From Chara braunii (lineage: Eukaryota; Streptophyta; Charophyceae; Charales; Characeae), in assembly GCA_003427395.1 (NCBI GenBank), contig BFEA01000119.1:1252374-1289172 (forward strand): DNA of 36,799 nt, given 5' to 3'. Position numbers and translations under genes: made by a program. Below the pieces are notes generated by a model, which did not search any database, was not told the DNA's origin, and was given only the letters and a program-made list of their open reading frames with translations. Position 1 is the first letter of the stretch, and each line of letters starts with the position of its first letter. Positions 20,978-32,251 of the stretch are shown here, piece after piece.

Positions 20978-22593
20978 ATGGTTGACGCCACTGACCCGGG
21001 TGAGGGGCAGGTAGAGATTGTGGTTAAGGGAGAAGAGAAACCTTCCCCCTTTACTCCTCTCCCTCCTCCTCTCACCCCTGCGCAGCGGCGAAAGAGAGAG
21101 ATTGAGGCAAATCTGCGAGAGCAACAGGCGCTGCTCGCAGAGGCTGAGAGACAAGAGGCGACTGAACTGGAAGCTGCAACAGACGCCTCTAGAAAAGAGT
21201 TTCTGCTGCAACAAGGTGAGAAGACTGTCACAGATGAGAGAGTAACACAGTGCACCAGGTACTTGGCTGAGCTGGTGATTCTGCTGAATAAGACCACCGC
21301 CAACCATTTTACTAACTGGGATGATCGCATACAGCGCCTGGAGCGCAGGATGGACGAGTTGGGGGCTCAGCAGTCTAAGATACTGGACACGATCCAGAAT
21401 CTGACTGCTCAGCTAAAAGCAGCCCATCTGATTGCTCCTGTGCCATCCTCTCCAAAACCCAAACAGTCTTCCCCTCTTCCTTCACCCCCTGCCTCTCCTC
21501 ATGGTTCTCGTCAGTCATCTCCCTCTACCTCCTCCCACTCTAAAGTCAAACCTCCTCCCACTTTTGCTGCTGTTGTTGCACGGGATCAGAGAGGACCCAA
21601 GATCCCTGCACCCAGCAAGTTCAGGGGCGATGACCCCAAAACTGATGTTGGGGACTGGGCTGCAAGAACCCAGGCCTATTTGAAAGGTTTCGCGTGCCCA
21701 GAACAACAGAAAGTGGCCACCGTTGTGGGGCTGCTGGAAGGCCCAGCCCAGAAATGGACTGCGTCAACAGCCAACGGTCAGCAGCAAACATTGGAGGACA
21801 AGACTTCAGCGTTGGGAGTGGGGAAACTTTTGCAGGCCCTGGAGGAACGCTTTGCAGACAAGGAGAGAGCCCGCAAGGTTGCTGACAAGATTACACGTCT
21901 TGGGCAGCAGCGCTACAGCGACACTCTGCAGTCCTTGTTTGCAGAGTTTGAATAGTTAACCTTTACCACTGGTTTGATTATGTCTGATGATGACTTATTG
22001 ACCAACTTCTACAGGGCTGCGCCTGAGAAGTTTTTTGTTGCTTTGTATAGCGAAGGGCATAAGGATTGGAGATCCTTCGGCCGTGCAGACCTGGATATGG
22101 AAGCAAAGCTCCATGTCCAGGCCCCCTCCAGTGACAGGAGGAAAGGCGCTTTCCGTCGCGGTGGTAGAAAGGGAAAAGCGGCGTTTGCGCATGCAAGGTC
22201 TGATCAACTTCTGATTCAGGATCCCGGCCTGGTACACCGCCAGATGAGACTGCATCAACTGTTATTTCAGATGTTGAAGCGGCCATGCAGCAACTGCAGG
22301 CTGCGTTGGGAGCCTTCCAAAAGGTCGGGTCTTCTTCCAGCACAGCCTCCGGCAGCCAGGGGAAGAGCAAGGGACGTCACTCTTCTACCCCTGCCCGACG
22401 CCCAAATCTGCCACGGGACGTCCGTTTCCCAGCTGACCCCCTGAATCCCAACACTCTCCCTTGGCATGATCTGAAGATTCAGGAGGGAGTGTGGAGAAAA
22501 AGGAAAGAAAGAGGGGTCTGCTTGCGATGTGAGGGGCAGCATTTCCTCAAGGACTGCCCCTACATGCCAAGCCCAGCCCAATCAAAAAATTGA
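20978..22593 (+). pseudogene. gag: Element B, gag (one stop, one frameshift)
   Basis: Translation probably starts at ATG 20978 (MVDATDPGEG). A coiled coil (RRKREIEANLREQQALLAEAE) and a second helix (IQRLERRMDELGAQQS) precede a Ser/Pro-rich linker. From about residue 200 a capsid domain follows (FRGDDPKTDVGDWAARTQAY, LEERFADKERARKVADKI). A single TAG at 21953 interrupts the frame, which then continues in register to FYRAAPEKFFVAL. A frameshift near 22205-22230 moves the rest (AMQQLQAALGAFQKV) to another frame. That frame ends in CLRCEGQHFLKDC (about 22519-22557), a knuckle with CX2CX3HX4C spacing, one residue short of canonical. The gag role is particle assembly and RNA binding. Confidence 0.87.
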
Positions 22594-23156
22594 AGCTGAC
22601 CCTGGAGACAACAGTTCCCTCCAGTGCTGCATGTTCATCGGCTGATGTCAGTGCACTTGCAGCAGCTTCAGTTGAGACTGTGAGTGACTATCCCGGTGTG
22701 GGGACTGCGCGGGCAGCATCCTTCTGTTATGAGGATCCTGACCCGGATAAGGAACCGGAGCAGTCTGAACTTCAAGCCCTTGCTGCTTTTTTCTTTCATC
22801 TGAAAGAACAAAAGAAAAGCAAGTCTGATCTCATCCTACTTCGGCCCCTGATCAACCACAGCAGAATCAAAGGGTTACTAGACTGTGGAGCCTCCACAGA
22901 CTTCATGTCTCCCAGTGCAGTTAAGAAACTGCATCTGGGCATGAAGGTTGTGCAGCTGCAGCAACCGCTGCATGTCAGGATAGGTGACTCCACTGTATTA
23001 ACCATCAGGGAGAAGGTCAGGGGCATCCCTGTTACCTTCGACCGCGTTGGAGAAGTCAGACATAGTCTGAACTTCTACATATTCCCTGATTTGCCCTTTG
23101 ATCTAGTATTCTCCATGCAGTGGCTGAAAGCAGTCAACCCAAGGATCGACTGGTAG
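22590..23156 (+). pseudogene. Element B, aspartic protease region
   Basis: The 188-codon frame contains LLDCGASTDFMS, the retropepsin active site with Cys in place of the usual Ser after the catalytic Asp, and LPFDLVFSMQW, the degenerate ILGMDW motif. The N-terminal 90 residues are an acidic linker from gag. The frame overlaps the end of gag by four bases and stops at TAG after NPRIDW, where Trp or Gln would be expected. Downstream pol therefore cannot be read without suppression. Confidence 0.85.
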
Positions 23157-24480
23157 ATCCCCAAGGTTGAGCTGCCTAGCAGCAAGGGGGTGTATCAGCC
23201 ATGCATGATTGCTGCTGAACACCACCCTAAGTCTTCATGCTTCTGCCTGAGAGCGAGGGAGTTCTATGCCCTCTCGCGCCAGTATGATCATGAGCGTTTG
23301 TTTCTAGCTCTCGTCAAGCAGACAAACGCCCCCATTGTTTCCTGTCCTCCTGAGATACAGCAGGTGGTTGCCCAATATGCTGATCTGATGCAGGAACCCT
23401 TTGGACTACCCAGTGTATTGACTACAGGGGTCTCAACAAGATCACTAGGAAGAGTACTGAGCCACTTCCTAGGATCGACGACCTTCTGGACATGGTGCAG
23501 GGCTGCACAATGTTCAACAAAGTCGACCTCAAATCTGGTTACCACCAGATTGAGATGGCAGAGGAGGATGTCTACAAGACAGCCTTCAAGACCAGGTATG
23601 GGACTTACTAGTTCCTGGTCGTGCCATTTGGACTTTGCAATGCCCCAGGTACCTTCCAGACAGAGATGCACCGCATCTTCAGGCCTTACCTGGACAAGTT
23701 TATGGTTGTCTACCTGGATGATATCCTGGTATTCAGCAAAACTGCCAGGGAGCGTGCGGAGCACTTGGCTCTAGTCCTTCAGTCGTTACACGACAGCCAA
23801 TACAAGATCAACAGAGAGAAGTCCTCTTTTGGAGTTCCCTCTGTTATCTACCTGGGCCACGTAATCTCTGGAGATGGTCTGGCTCCTGAAGCAGCCAAGA
23901 TTGCTGCTATTCAGGAGTGGCCTCAGCCTCAGACAGTGAGGGATGTGCGGTCCTTCATGGGTTTGGCCTCCTACTACAGAAAGTTTGTCAGGAACTTTTC
24001 TGCAGTGGCTGCACCCCTGACTAACCTAACAAAGAAAGACACTCCGTTTCTTTGGTCCCTTTACTGTCAGTTGGCCTTCATACGACTCAAGAAGGCCTTG
24101 ACTCGTGCGCCTGTTCTGAAGTTACCTGACCCCACTTTGTCGTTCATCCTGACCACTGACGCCATTCAGTATGGCATTGGGGCAGTACTTCAGCAGGATG
24201 ATGGGAATGGTCTACGGCCTGTAGAGTTCATAAGTAAGAAAATCAAAACTCAAAAGCTCCAGGACTCTACCTACGAGGAGCTATACGCTCTTGTTTGTGC
24301 CCTGAAGCATTGGAAGCACTTTCTCCTGGGCAGGCACTTCAAGATCTTTTCAGATCACTCCACCCTGCAGTGGATGAAGTCCCAGTGAGAGTTGAATGAC
24401 AAGTTGGCACGGTACATTCAGTTCATTGACATGTTTGACTTTGAACTGCTACAATAAGGTAGCAGATGCCCTCTCTCGTA
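23157..24480 (+). pseudogene. Element B, reverse transcriptase and RNase H (broken)
   Basis: The linker to RT ends at QYADLMQEPFGLP (near 23405), then the sequence jumps to CIDYRGLN. Roughly 60 codons covering the RT fingers, including the FVPKK motif, are deleted. The rest keeps [24 protein letters not shown], the catalytic YLDDIL, YLGHVISGDGL, FMGLASYYRKF, and RNase H with LTTDAIQYGIGAVLQ, YEELYALVCALKHWKHF and FSDHSTLQW. A TAG lies at YGTY*FLV (23609) and a TGA after MKSQ (24386). The main open frame is 23621-24388. Active-site residues of both domains survive, but the fingers deletion makes it inactive. Confidence 0.9.
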
Positions 24481-26049
24481 GGCCTGACTCTTTTGCGTTG
24501 ATCTCCTCTACTCACTCCTTTGGAGAGGAGACCCGTCAGACCATTGCTCATCTTTTACCTCAGGACGAGACTTTTGGACCCAATGTCAGGAATCTGCAAG
24601 CAGATCCTAACTCTGAACCAGGCTATGCTCTGAGTTCAGACCTGCTGTACACTTACAGCAGAGGCGAGGAGCGCTTGTGCATTCCCCAGGACCAACGGCT
24701 CAAGACACTGCTGATGTCAGAGTGTCATGATGCCCATGGACATTTTGGGTTCCTGAAGTGTATGCAGCCCTGTCGCAGCGCTTCTTCTGGAAGGAGATGC
24801 GGAGTGAGATGCTGCGCTATGTGGACATGTGTGAGCTCTGCCAAAGGAATAAGGTTCAGCGGAAACCTCCTTTGGGACTGCTCAAACCCTTACCCATACC
24901 TGATGGCACTGCCAAATCTGTGTCGATATAGACTTCAGAGATTTAGGCAAGACCACCCCTCGTGGCATGCGTCAGGTTATGGTCTGCGTGGACAGGTTCT
25001 CCAAATACGCAGAGTTCATCCCCTTGCCAGAGGTAGCTAGGGTACCGGCTGTGAGGACAGCCTTCTCTGAGAGGTGGGTCACACACCATGGACCACCCAC
25101 CTCTATAGGCAGTGATCGAAACCCCAGATTTTGCAGCGATGAGTGGCAGTCCTACTGTAAGGACTACCTACACTCCCGCCTGGACATGACTTCTGGTCAT
25201 CATCCTGAGGCCAATGGGTTGGCTGAGGTGATGAACCAAGTCTTATTCCAGCTGTTGCGTCCTGTCATCTCTCCAGTTCAGCAGGACTGGGATCACTTGG
25301 CGAGGGCACAACTCATGTATAACATGTTTGTCCACTCCTCGACAGGGTTCAGTCCATACCGGTTACACTGGGGACGTGAACCACGACAGCCTCTCGATGA
25401 CATCATCGACAAGGCTAAGCTTGACTTGACCCCAGGCACCGCAGAGTTCGCCAGACGCTATCGTCTGGATGTGGAAAGGGCCCGTGCAAACTTGTTCAAG
25501 GCCCAAAAGGCCATGATTGAACAAGCCAATCGCCACAGGCGACCTTCCCCCATCCGCACTGGTGATCATGTCTGGGTGGCCAGCTCTGAGCTGCCGAGGG
25601 AGGACGATATCTCCCCCAAGCTGTTGCCACACTACTTGGGTCCGTGGCAGGTCCTAGATATAGTGGGCGTTGATCCCTTCGGTCCGTCGTATGTTATCGA
25701 CGTCCCGCTACATCTACGTACCTATTCGGTCTTTCATGCATCCAAGCTGCTACCTTTCACTCCAGCTGATGCATTCCCAGACCGGCCCCCTCAATTCAGT
25801 CCACCGATCCCTGGCGAGGGATATGACGTGGAGTGGATTGAGGATGAGTGGGGCACAGGCCCCGACCGACAGTATCTTGTCAGGTTCGCTTTTCAGCCCC
25901 CTTCTAAAACCGGTGGTTCTACAGAAGAGACTAGATCAAGACAGCAAAGTCCGTTGTCTTGCGGTATGAAGCGGCTCAAAAGGGTAAACGTCGCCGTTCA
26001 CCTCGCCTGCACCCTTAGCTCGGAGGTTTTCGCTCCCGGGGAGGGTAAG
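24481..26049 (+). pseudogene. Element B, integrase
   Basis: The zinc-finger part (HDAHGHFGF, then CELCQRNK in another frame) is frameshifted between 24396 and 24960. From 24967 a 360-codon frame runs intact: VCVDRFSKYAEF, GSDRNPRFCS (second catalytic Asp), HHPEANGLAEVMN (catalytic Glu) and YNMFVHSSTGFSPYRL. The GPY-type module FGPSYVIDVPLHLRT, VFHASKLLPF, and a chromodomain-like tail (YDVEWIEDEW, QYLVRFAFQPP) follow. The first catalytic Asp is in SVSIDF, just upstream. The frame reads through into the LTR. This is the best-preserved integrase domain in the window. A purine run GGGGAGGG (26038-26045) before the LTR is the likely plus-strand primer. Confidence 0.9.
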
Positions 26050-26051
26050 CC

Positions 26052-26940
26052 TGCAACGACTTGCTGATTTCTGTTGCCGAGATTAACTGCGAGGCTGTAC
26101 ACTAACCAATAGGTTAGATTCGTAATTTTGTTTGGCTGAGGGCTAACCGAGGGACAGATCTACAAATCCGGGAAAATACAGGCCCGGTACTAACCGAATT
26201 CCTACAGCTATCCTAACTACCTATAGCAGGCCCGACTACCCCTAGGACACACAGGCCCTAAGCGGCCTATACTGCTAGACGGTCCTATAGCCTATAGCCG
26301 GGTCCGGTAAAGGCCTAGAGGCCGAAACAGCAACGGTACCGGTTGGTCAGTCAGTCCGGTCTAGGTCTAGAGAGTCTATAGATAGGTTAGGCCCACCGAT
26401 TCAGGACTTTTGGCAATTCATTTTCGTGTCGCAGCGTTCGTGGCCAACCAAGTTCTGCAGCGCTGAAGGTCTGAGGCGGCATCCCAAACTTCAGCTTGGT
26501 GATGACAGCCATAGCCGAAGCTGGGGCACTCTCGGCGCATCTACCCCTGAGGGTATCTGCGTGTGGCAGGGCTATTCAGAGGCTCTTTCGTGGGTACATG
26601 TGGATGTTGTAGTTGGCACCCTACTCCGCAGGGCTTCTGTAGCAGTGCGGCAGCCATAGCTGCCTTCTTCTCCGTCAGAGTGACTCATCGACACTGGGGA
26701 CCTCATCGCAGTTCATGATCTGCATCTTGGTGGATGGCATTTGCCTCTGGGAGGCTCTTTCAGTGTAGCGCTGGACTCTAAGAGTGGAGTAGTGGGTGTG
26801 TGTGTGGCTTTGAGGTGGCGAGACACTGGTACAGTGTGGACTCTGTCTCTCCTCCCCTTTGTCTTGTGCATGTATGGGCATGTGTGAGATACTCTGTGTG
26901 TGAGTGGCGAGAAAATTGTCAGACAACCAAGTTCATAACA
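26052..26940 (+). mobile_element. Element B, 3' LTR
   Basis: It starts TGCAACGACTTGCTGAT and ends CCAAGTTCATAACA, collinear with 18318-19445. At 889 bp it lacks about 190 bp after GACACTGG and smaller segments such as the CCTGCCTATAAGG block. GGGG follows and continues A's gag. Confidence 0.92.
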
Positions 26941-26944
26941 GGGG
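26941..26944. repeat. Probable target site duplication GGGG, right copy (element B)
   Basis: It matches 18297-18300. The next bases, CCAAAAG, continue A's gag in frame with the sequence ending at 18300. Confidence 0.6.
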
Positions 26945-28372
26945 CCAAAAGAAAAGAAGAGGAAGGAGAAAAAAACAGAGAAGAAAGAACCAGAATTGTC
27001 TGACGAGGTCATGTTGGAGAACATCGGGCAATTGGAAGAAACATTGAATGCAGAAAGAAGAAAGATGGAAGAGTGCCAGAGAAGCAAAAGGGAAAAAGAA
27101 CGGCAAGAAAAAAAAAATGGATGAAATCAAACAGAAGTTTCATATTGACGGAGCAGAATCCGACCTTGCATCCGTTTTGCACACGATGATGGCTTACCTC
27201 GCCCACCTTGAGATGAAGATTGTGATAGTAACACCGCCGCAATTGCGACTATGACTAGACTCATTAAAGGGAAAGACAAGGTGGTGATTGAGGAGGAGGC
27301 TAAGGGGCGAGAAAAGAGAACCCCAAGGAAAACTCATGAAGGATGCAATGAAACGGGTGACACCGGAAACACCCGAAAGTTCAAAGAAAGTAATTGAGAA
27401 ACCAGCAGGAAAGAAAGAAGAACCCGCGACAAAAGAACCGGCCACAGAAGTTGAAAAGCCTAAAAGAAAAGAAAAAGTGAAAATGGAACTTCCCTTTACC
27501 TACAATGGAAAGAGGGGCGAGCATCTGTTGCTCTGGATCACCGAGATCCAGACATATTGTGGGACTGCACCGGTAGAGCCCGAAGCCAAGTGGCTTTCAC
27601 GACTTCATGTCTCGGTGAGACAGCCAAGGAATGGGTATTGTCTGAAGCTAACGTTGCTGGCTTTGAGAACTTAGGTGAGTGGGCTAAAACCTTGACCATC
27701 CGGGAAGTCCTCCAAAAGATTGAGAGATTCCTGGACAAGACGTCGGCCGACAAGGCTTTTGACGAGCTCAATGGACTACTGTGGATGCATTGTCGCGTGA
27801 GGTCGATCGATCGGTTGTTGAGGGTACTAGGTCTGAACATGCAGGACAACCAAGTCCTTTATATCTTCTCGCGAGCTTTGCCATAACCCATCTGAGGACA
27901 TCTCGTGGTTGAGGCCAAATCCGGTAAGTATAACTATAGGCAGTTTCGTGACCTCGCGCTCCAGAGGGAGCAAATGACCGCACTAGTAAAAGGAACGTAT
28001 GCGTCTGTTGTGAAAATTGATCCGGTTGGCGGGTACGGTAAGCGTGTCCTGTGGCGACAAAAGCGACTGGACCACATGCTCGTTGTCTTTGACGACGACA
28101 CCGTGGAAAAGTCACCCCTTGACGAGGCCGAGGGAGGAGGTACTAGCAGCAGTGAGTCGGGAAAGGGTGACGTCACTGCTATGGAGGCCAACAACGGTGG
28201 CACCAAACCATGGAAAAAGAAGACTAGGCCACGCTCCTTTTCCGAGCATCCTAGCATTGCAGCCGGAAAACCTTGGGAAAAGATGGGTTTGTCACGGGAA
28301 GAGTGGCAAGAGAGAATGGATAACAGGTAGTGCCTGAAGTGCGGCACTGCAGGGCACGTTATAGCATGGTGC
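26945..28372 (+). pseudogene. gag: Element A, gag continuation with CCHC knuckle
   Basis: After the B insertion the gag runs through Lys/Glu-rich coiled coil (ENIGQLEETLNAERRKMEE), frame-shifted at two A-runs (about 26970 and 27109). A linker with TPETPESSKK follows, then a capsid domain from MELPFTYNGKRGEHLLLW (27484), frame-shifted near 27550 and continuing with TAKEWVLSEANVAGFENL. Another piece (27905-28330) is basic and acidic by turns. After a TAG at 28328 comes CLKCGTAGHVIAWC (28331-28372), an intact CX2CX4HX4C zinc knuckle. At least four lesions make this a pseudogene. It is a gag of the same general type as D's. Confidence 0.85.
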
Positions 28373-28599
28373 CCTCTTATTCGAAACCCAAAAGGGAGCA
28401 GCGAGTAGCAGCAACATCTGCTCATACTGAGTTGAAGGGTTTAGACAAAGGTAAGGCGCCAATAACCCCTTTCAACCCCTCGACTCATATGGCAGAGGAT
28501 GGCTCTTCTTTGGCCCGTCCTCCAGAACACCCAAATATTGTTCTATGTTTTGTCTCACTGGACGATTCCCTTGACGAACTCGGTAATGAACTCATGGCT

Positions 28600-29130
28600 G
28601 TTAGGAGTTCGTGGGCTAAGAAAGCTAAGTCTAAGGGTGAACTGATGATCGCAAATATTGAGATTGCACATACGCGAGTAGGTGCTCTATTAGACCCAGG
28701 ATCGACGCGTCTTACATCTTAGAGAAGGCAATTCGTAAGTTGCATTTGAGAATGAAGGTCAGAGACTTACCTAGACCTATCACGTCTATGCGGGCTGACA
28801 AGAGCACGATCATTGTCTCTCAATATGTTGATCGTGTTAAATGTTATTTCAGGATTTAGGAAGGAAAGAAACTTTTACACGAAATACCCTTCCTAATTCA
28901 GAAGAACCTACCATTTGACATGATTCTGGGAATGGATTGGCACGCGGAAGCCGACCCAAAGTCAGGTTCAAGGACATGTTTGTAAAGCTTAAGAACGAAA
29001 AGTCTGAATTAAGAACGATTAAATTGTATCACAAATTTGGCCTTGACTCGTCACTGTCCTTCTGTTGTATCAGCTATCCAACCTTCCGATCTATGGTCTC
29101 AAAGAAGAAGTTGGGATCAGGATGTGATGA
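28600..29130 (+). pseudogene. Element A, aspartic protease region (active site altered)
   Basis: GELMIANIEIAHTRVGALLD aligns with D's protease start. The active-site triad reads DPGS here instead of DSGA. A frameshift follows at once, then SYILEKAIRKLHLRMKV and LPFDMILGMDWHAEA in other frames, with a TAG after RVKCYFRI (28857). A change of the conserved Ser next to the catalytic Asp, plus the breaks, indicates a dead enzyme. Confidence 0.8.
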
Positions 29131-29189
29131 TGGTGCTCGTTAAGCGAATAGGAGAATGTTCCTCATCCTACCCTTCTTCTATTCAAAAA

Positions 29190-30560
29190 TTACTCGACGA
29201 GTACAAAAACTTGCAGACCGAGCCGACGAGAATCATTGAGCGTGCTATCAAGCACACGATTGAGATTATTCCTGATAGTAAGATTCCCAAGGGTCCCATC
29301 TATCGTACATCTCCTAGAGAACTTGATGAGTTAAAGAAGCAATTGCAAGAACTAACTGAAAAAGGATGGATTTGCCCTAAGCTCATCTCCTTATGGTGTT
29401 CCTCTCTTATTTGTACCCAAAAAGGAAGGTGAACTTAGATTATGCATTGATTATCGGGGGTTGAATATCATCACTGTCAAGAACGTGGAACCACTTCCGC
29501 ACATTGACGACTTGTTGGACCAACTGCAGGGATGCGGGTACTTTAGTAAGATTGATCTCAAGTCAGGTACCACCAGATCGAGGTGGCTCCCGAGAATCAA
29601 TACAAGACAGCCTTCCGGACCAGGTATGGTCACTACGAGTTCGTGGTTATGCCTTTCGGATTGACTAGTGCTCCTGCCACCTTTCAAAGGTCCATGAATA
29701 AACTATTTCGTCAATGGTTGGATCAGTTCCGAGTCATCTATCTCAATGACATCCTCGTGTATAGCAAGACACTTAAGGATCACGAGAAACACCTACGAAT
29801 GGTTCTTCAGAAGTTGAGCGAAGGCAACTTCAAACTGAATCCTAAGAAGTCTGAGTTCGCTAAACCTGAAGTGCCATACTTAGGGCATATAGTGAACGAA
29901 GAAGGACTAAGGCCCGAAGAGAAGAAAATAACAATAATTCGAGATTGGCCCCAACCTAAGACTATCACTAAGCTCAGGTCTTTCCTAGGACTTAGTAGTT
30001 ATTATAGGAAATTTGGAAGGAATTTCTCCTTAATAGTTGCGCCTATGAAAAGGCTACCAAAGAAAGAAAAATTTTGGTTGTGAGACAAAGATTGTGAGTC
30101 ATCGTTCAAAAAGTTGAAATATGTACTGACTCACTACCCTGTCTTAAAGATTGTTGATCCTTCTCTCCCTTTCATTGTCACGACTGACGCAAGTCAGTAT
30201 GGGATTGGGGTTGTATAACAACAAGACGATGGTAAAGGATATAGACCTATCAAGTTTATGTCCAAAAGACCGTCGTCTAAAAAAGTGGCCAACTCCACAT
30301 ATGAAAGGGAATTGTATGCCTTGGTTGTTGCATTTGACACCTGGAAACACTACTTGTTAGGGAGGCACTTCACTACCCTGCAATGGATTAAAACTCAACC
30401 TAGACTTTCTGACAAGTTAGTGAGATGGTACGCCTTCATAGACACATTTGACTTTGAACTAAAGACGATAAAAGGAAAGTCAAATGTGATTGCAGATGCT
30501 TTGTCCAGGCACGCTGATTTCTTGGGAACGATTGTCTCCTATCTCAATGTTGGGAATTAA
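29190..30560 (+). pseudogene. Element A, reverse transcriptase and RNase H (catalytic Asp lost)
   Basis: RT motifs in order: [39 protein letters not shown] (frameshifted), [19 protein letters not shown], and then YLNDIL where YLDDIL is expected. AAT at 29745-29747 replaces the first catalytic Asp codon. The frame 29583-30083 continues to LGHIVNEEGL and FLGLSSYYRKF and stops after KEKFWL. RNase H follows with VTTDASQYGIGVV, YERELYALVVAFDTWKHY and ADALSRHADF. The FKVYSDHE segment is missing (GRHF joins TTLQW), removing another catalytic Asp. Both activities should be lost. Confidence 0.9.
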
Positions 30561-30739
30561 TTAAAAGAGCAAATTTGTAAGGGTTATACATACGATCGTA
30601 TATGGAGTCCTATTTTTGGAACCCTACAAAGGAACCCTAAACTTTTTCCCGAACATTGAATGACTGAAGTTTACTCTTCTTTATCGACAAGACCAAAGAA
30701 CTACTTTGTATTCCTCACAAAGAACACATAAAAAGTCTA

Positions 30740-32199
30740 ATTATCGAGGAATGTCATGATATTGAGGAACACTTCGGTTTCGAATGAAAAGGAATGAAAG
30801 AGGATGTGCTAACCTGTGTGCGGACTTGTCTTGTTTGCCAGAGGAATAAGCCCTCACATGAGAATCCCCTGGGATTATTAAGGCCGCTACCTATTCCAAG
30901 TGAGCCAGGTGAGTCTATCTCCATTGATTTCATGAGTCTCACTAAGAGCCGAAACGACAATAGTCAGGTAATGGTCATTGTAAATCGATTCTCAAAATAT
31001 GCTATGTTCATTACTTTGCCTGCTGAAGCTAAGACTGAACTAGCCATCCAAAAATTTCAGATGCGATGGGTCTCAGAATATGGTTTCCCAAAGACCATCA
31101 TTTACGATAGGGATGCCCGGTTCATAGGAATTCAATGGCAGAAGTTGATGGAAGTCTATGGCACTAGGTTGACCATGTCGTCAGGTAAACACCCTGAAAC
31201 GAATGGCCAAACTGAGCAAATGAATCGCCTATGCCATCAACTTTTGTGCATGTACGTACGACCCGATCAAATAGATTGGGATGAGAACTTACCTAAGATT
31301 GCAAGTGCATATAATAATAGTATAGGAAGAACAACGAATGCATTGCATAAAGGTTGGAAACCTCGGCGTCCCATTGATGTTGTAACCCGAGACCAGATTC
31401 AAAGGTTACCCCCAGACACTCGAGAATTTGCAGTTTTATACGAGGAAGACATAAAGAAAGTTAAAGAAAATATACAGAAAGCCCAACTACAGATGATTGA
31501 ATAGGCCAATAAGCATCGTCGGCCTTCTCAGTTTCAAGAAGGGGACCTAGTCTAGGTAAAGTCTTAAGAGTTTTCTTTGGAAGAAAATGTGTCTCAAAAA
31601 ACTGTTGCATGTCTACTACGGACCCCGGGAAGTTCTCAAGGTGATTGGGGATGCAGATGGACCTTCTTACCGAATTGATGTACCCCCACACCTCAGAACC
31701 TATCTTGTTTTTCACGCGTCTAAACTCTTGCCATATGTAGAGGGATCCAAGTTTCCTAACAGACCAAGAAGGGGACCTAGTCTGCGTAAAGTCTAAAGAG
31801 TTCTCTTTGGAAGAGAATGTGTCTCAAAAACTGTTGCCTGTCTACTACGGACCCTGGGAAGTTCTCAAGGTGATTGGGGATGCAAATGGATATTCTTACC
31901 GAATTGATGTACCCTCACACCTCAGAACCTATCCTATCTTTCACGCGTCTAAATTCTTGCCATATGTAGAGGGATTTGAGTTTCCTAACAGACCACCCAT
32001 GTCCCCCCCCTCCGTGAATGGAGGCTACGAAGTTGAAATTTTTTTGGAACATGGCAACTTCTCTACAAGCGGTAGGGGACGACCACGGAAGCAGTATAAG
32101 GTAAAGTTCAAGTCTCAACCCCCAACTGAAGCTAGATGGTTCAATAAGAAAGAACTACCTACGCTCCTGACATTGTTTCTGCATATGCGCGCCGCTTAA
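30740..32199 (+). pseudogene. Element A, integrase (C-terminus duplicated)
   Basis: The zinc-finger remnant includes CVRTCLVCQRNK (30815-30850). The core frame 30794-31504 has SIDFMSL (first catalytic Asp), IYDRDARF (second) and GKHPETNGQTEQMN (Glu), so the DDE triad is intact. VIVNRFSK has Asn where relatives have Asp, which is not a catalytic position. The frame stops at TAG 31502, then the basic helix ANKHRRPSQFQEGDL, the GPY-type module and VFHASKLLPY appear twice owing to a 230-bp tandem duplication. The second copy opens a frame to 32199 with a chromodomain-like end (GRPRKQYKVKFKSQPP). Similar to the A1 fragment at 668-1506. Confidence 0.9.
31535..31994 (+). repeat. 230-bp tandem duplication in A's integrase C-terminus
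   Basis: CAAGAAGGGGACCTAGTCT occurs at 31535 and 31765, and the copies align through to CCTAACAGACC with a period of 230 and roughly 5-8 percent difference. The period is not a multiple of three, so the frame breaks. A CAAGAAGG/CAGACCAAGAAGG microhomology sits at the junction. Confidence 0.92.
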
Positions 32200-32238
32200 G
32201 AGGAAATTAATATATTTTTGCGATGGAACTCGAAATTT

Positions 32239-32251
32239 GGGCCGGCGGGAA
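32239..32251 (+). other. Element A polypurine tract region
   Basis: GGGCCGGCGGGAA directly precedes the 3' LTR start TGCAGTGACC. It resembles the tract of element D. Confidence 0.65.
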
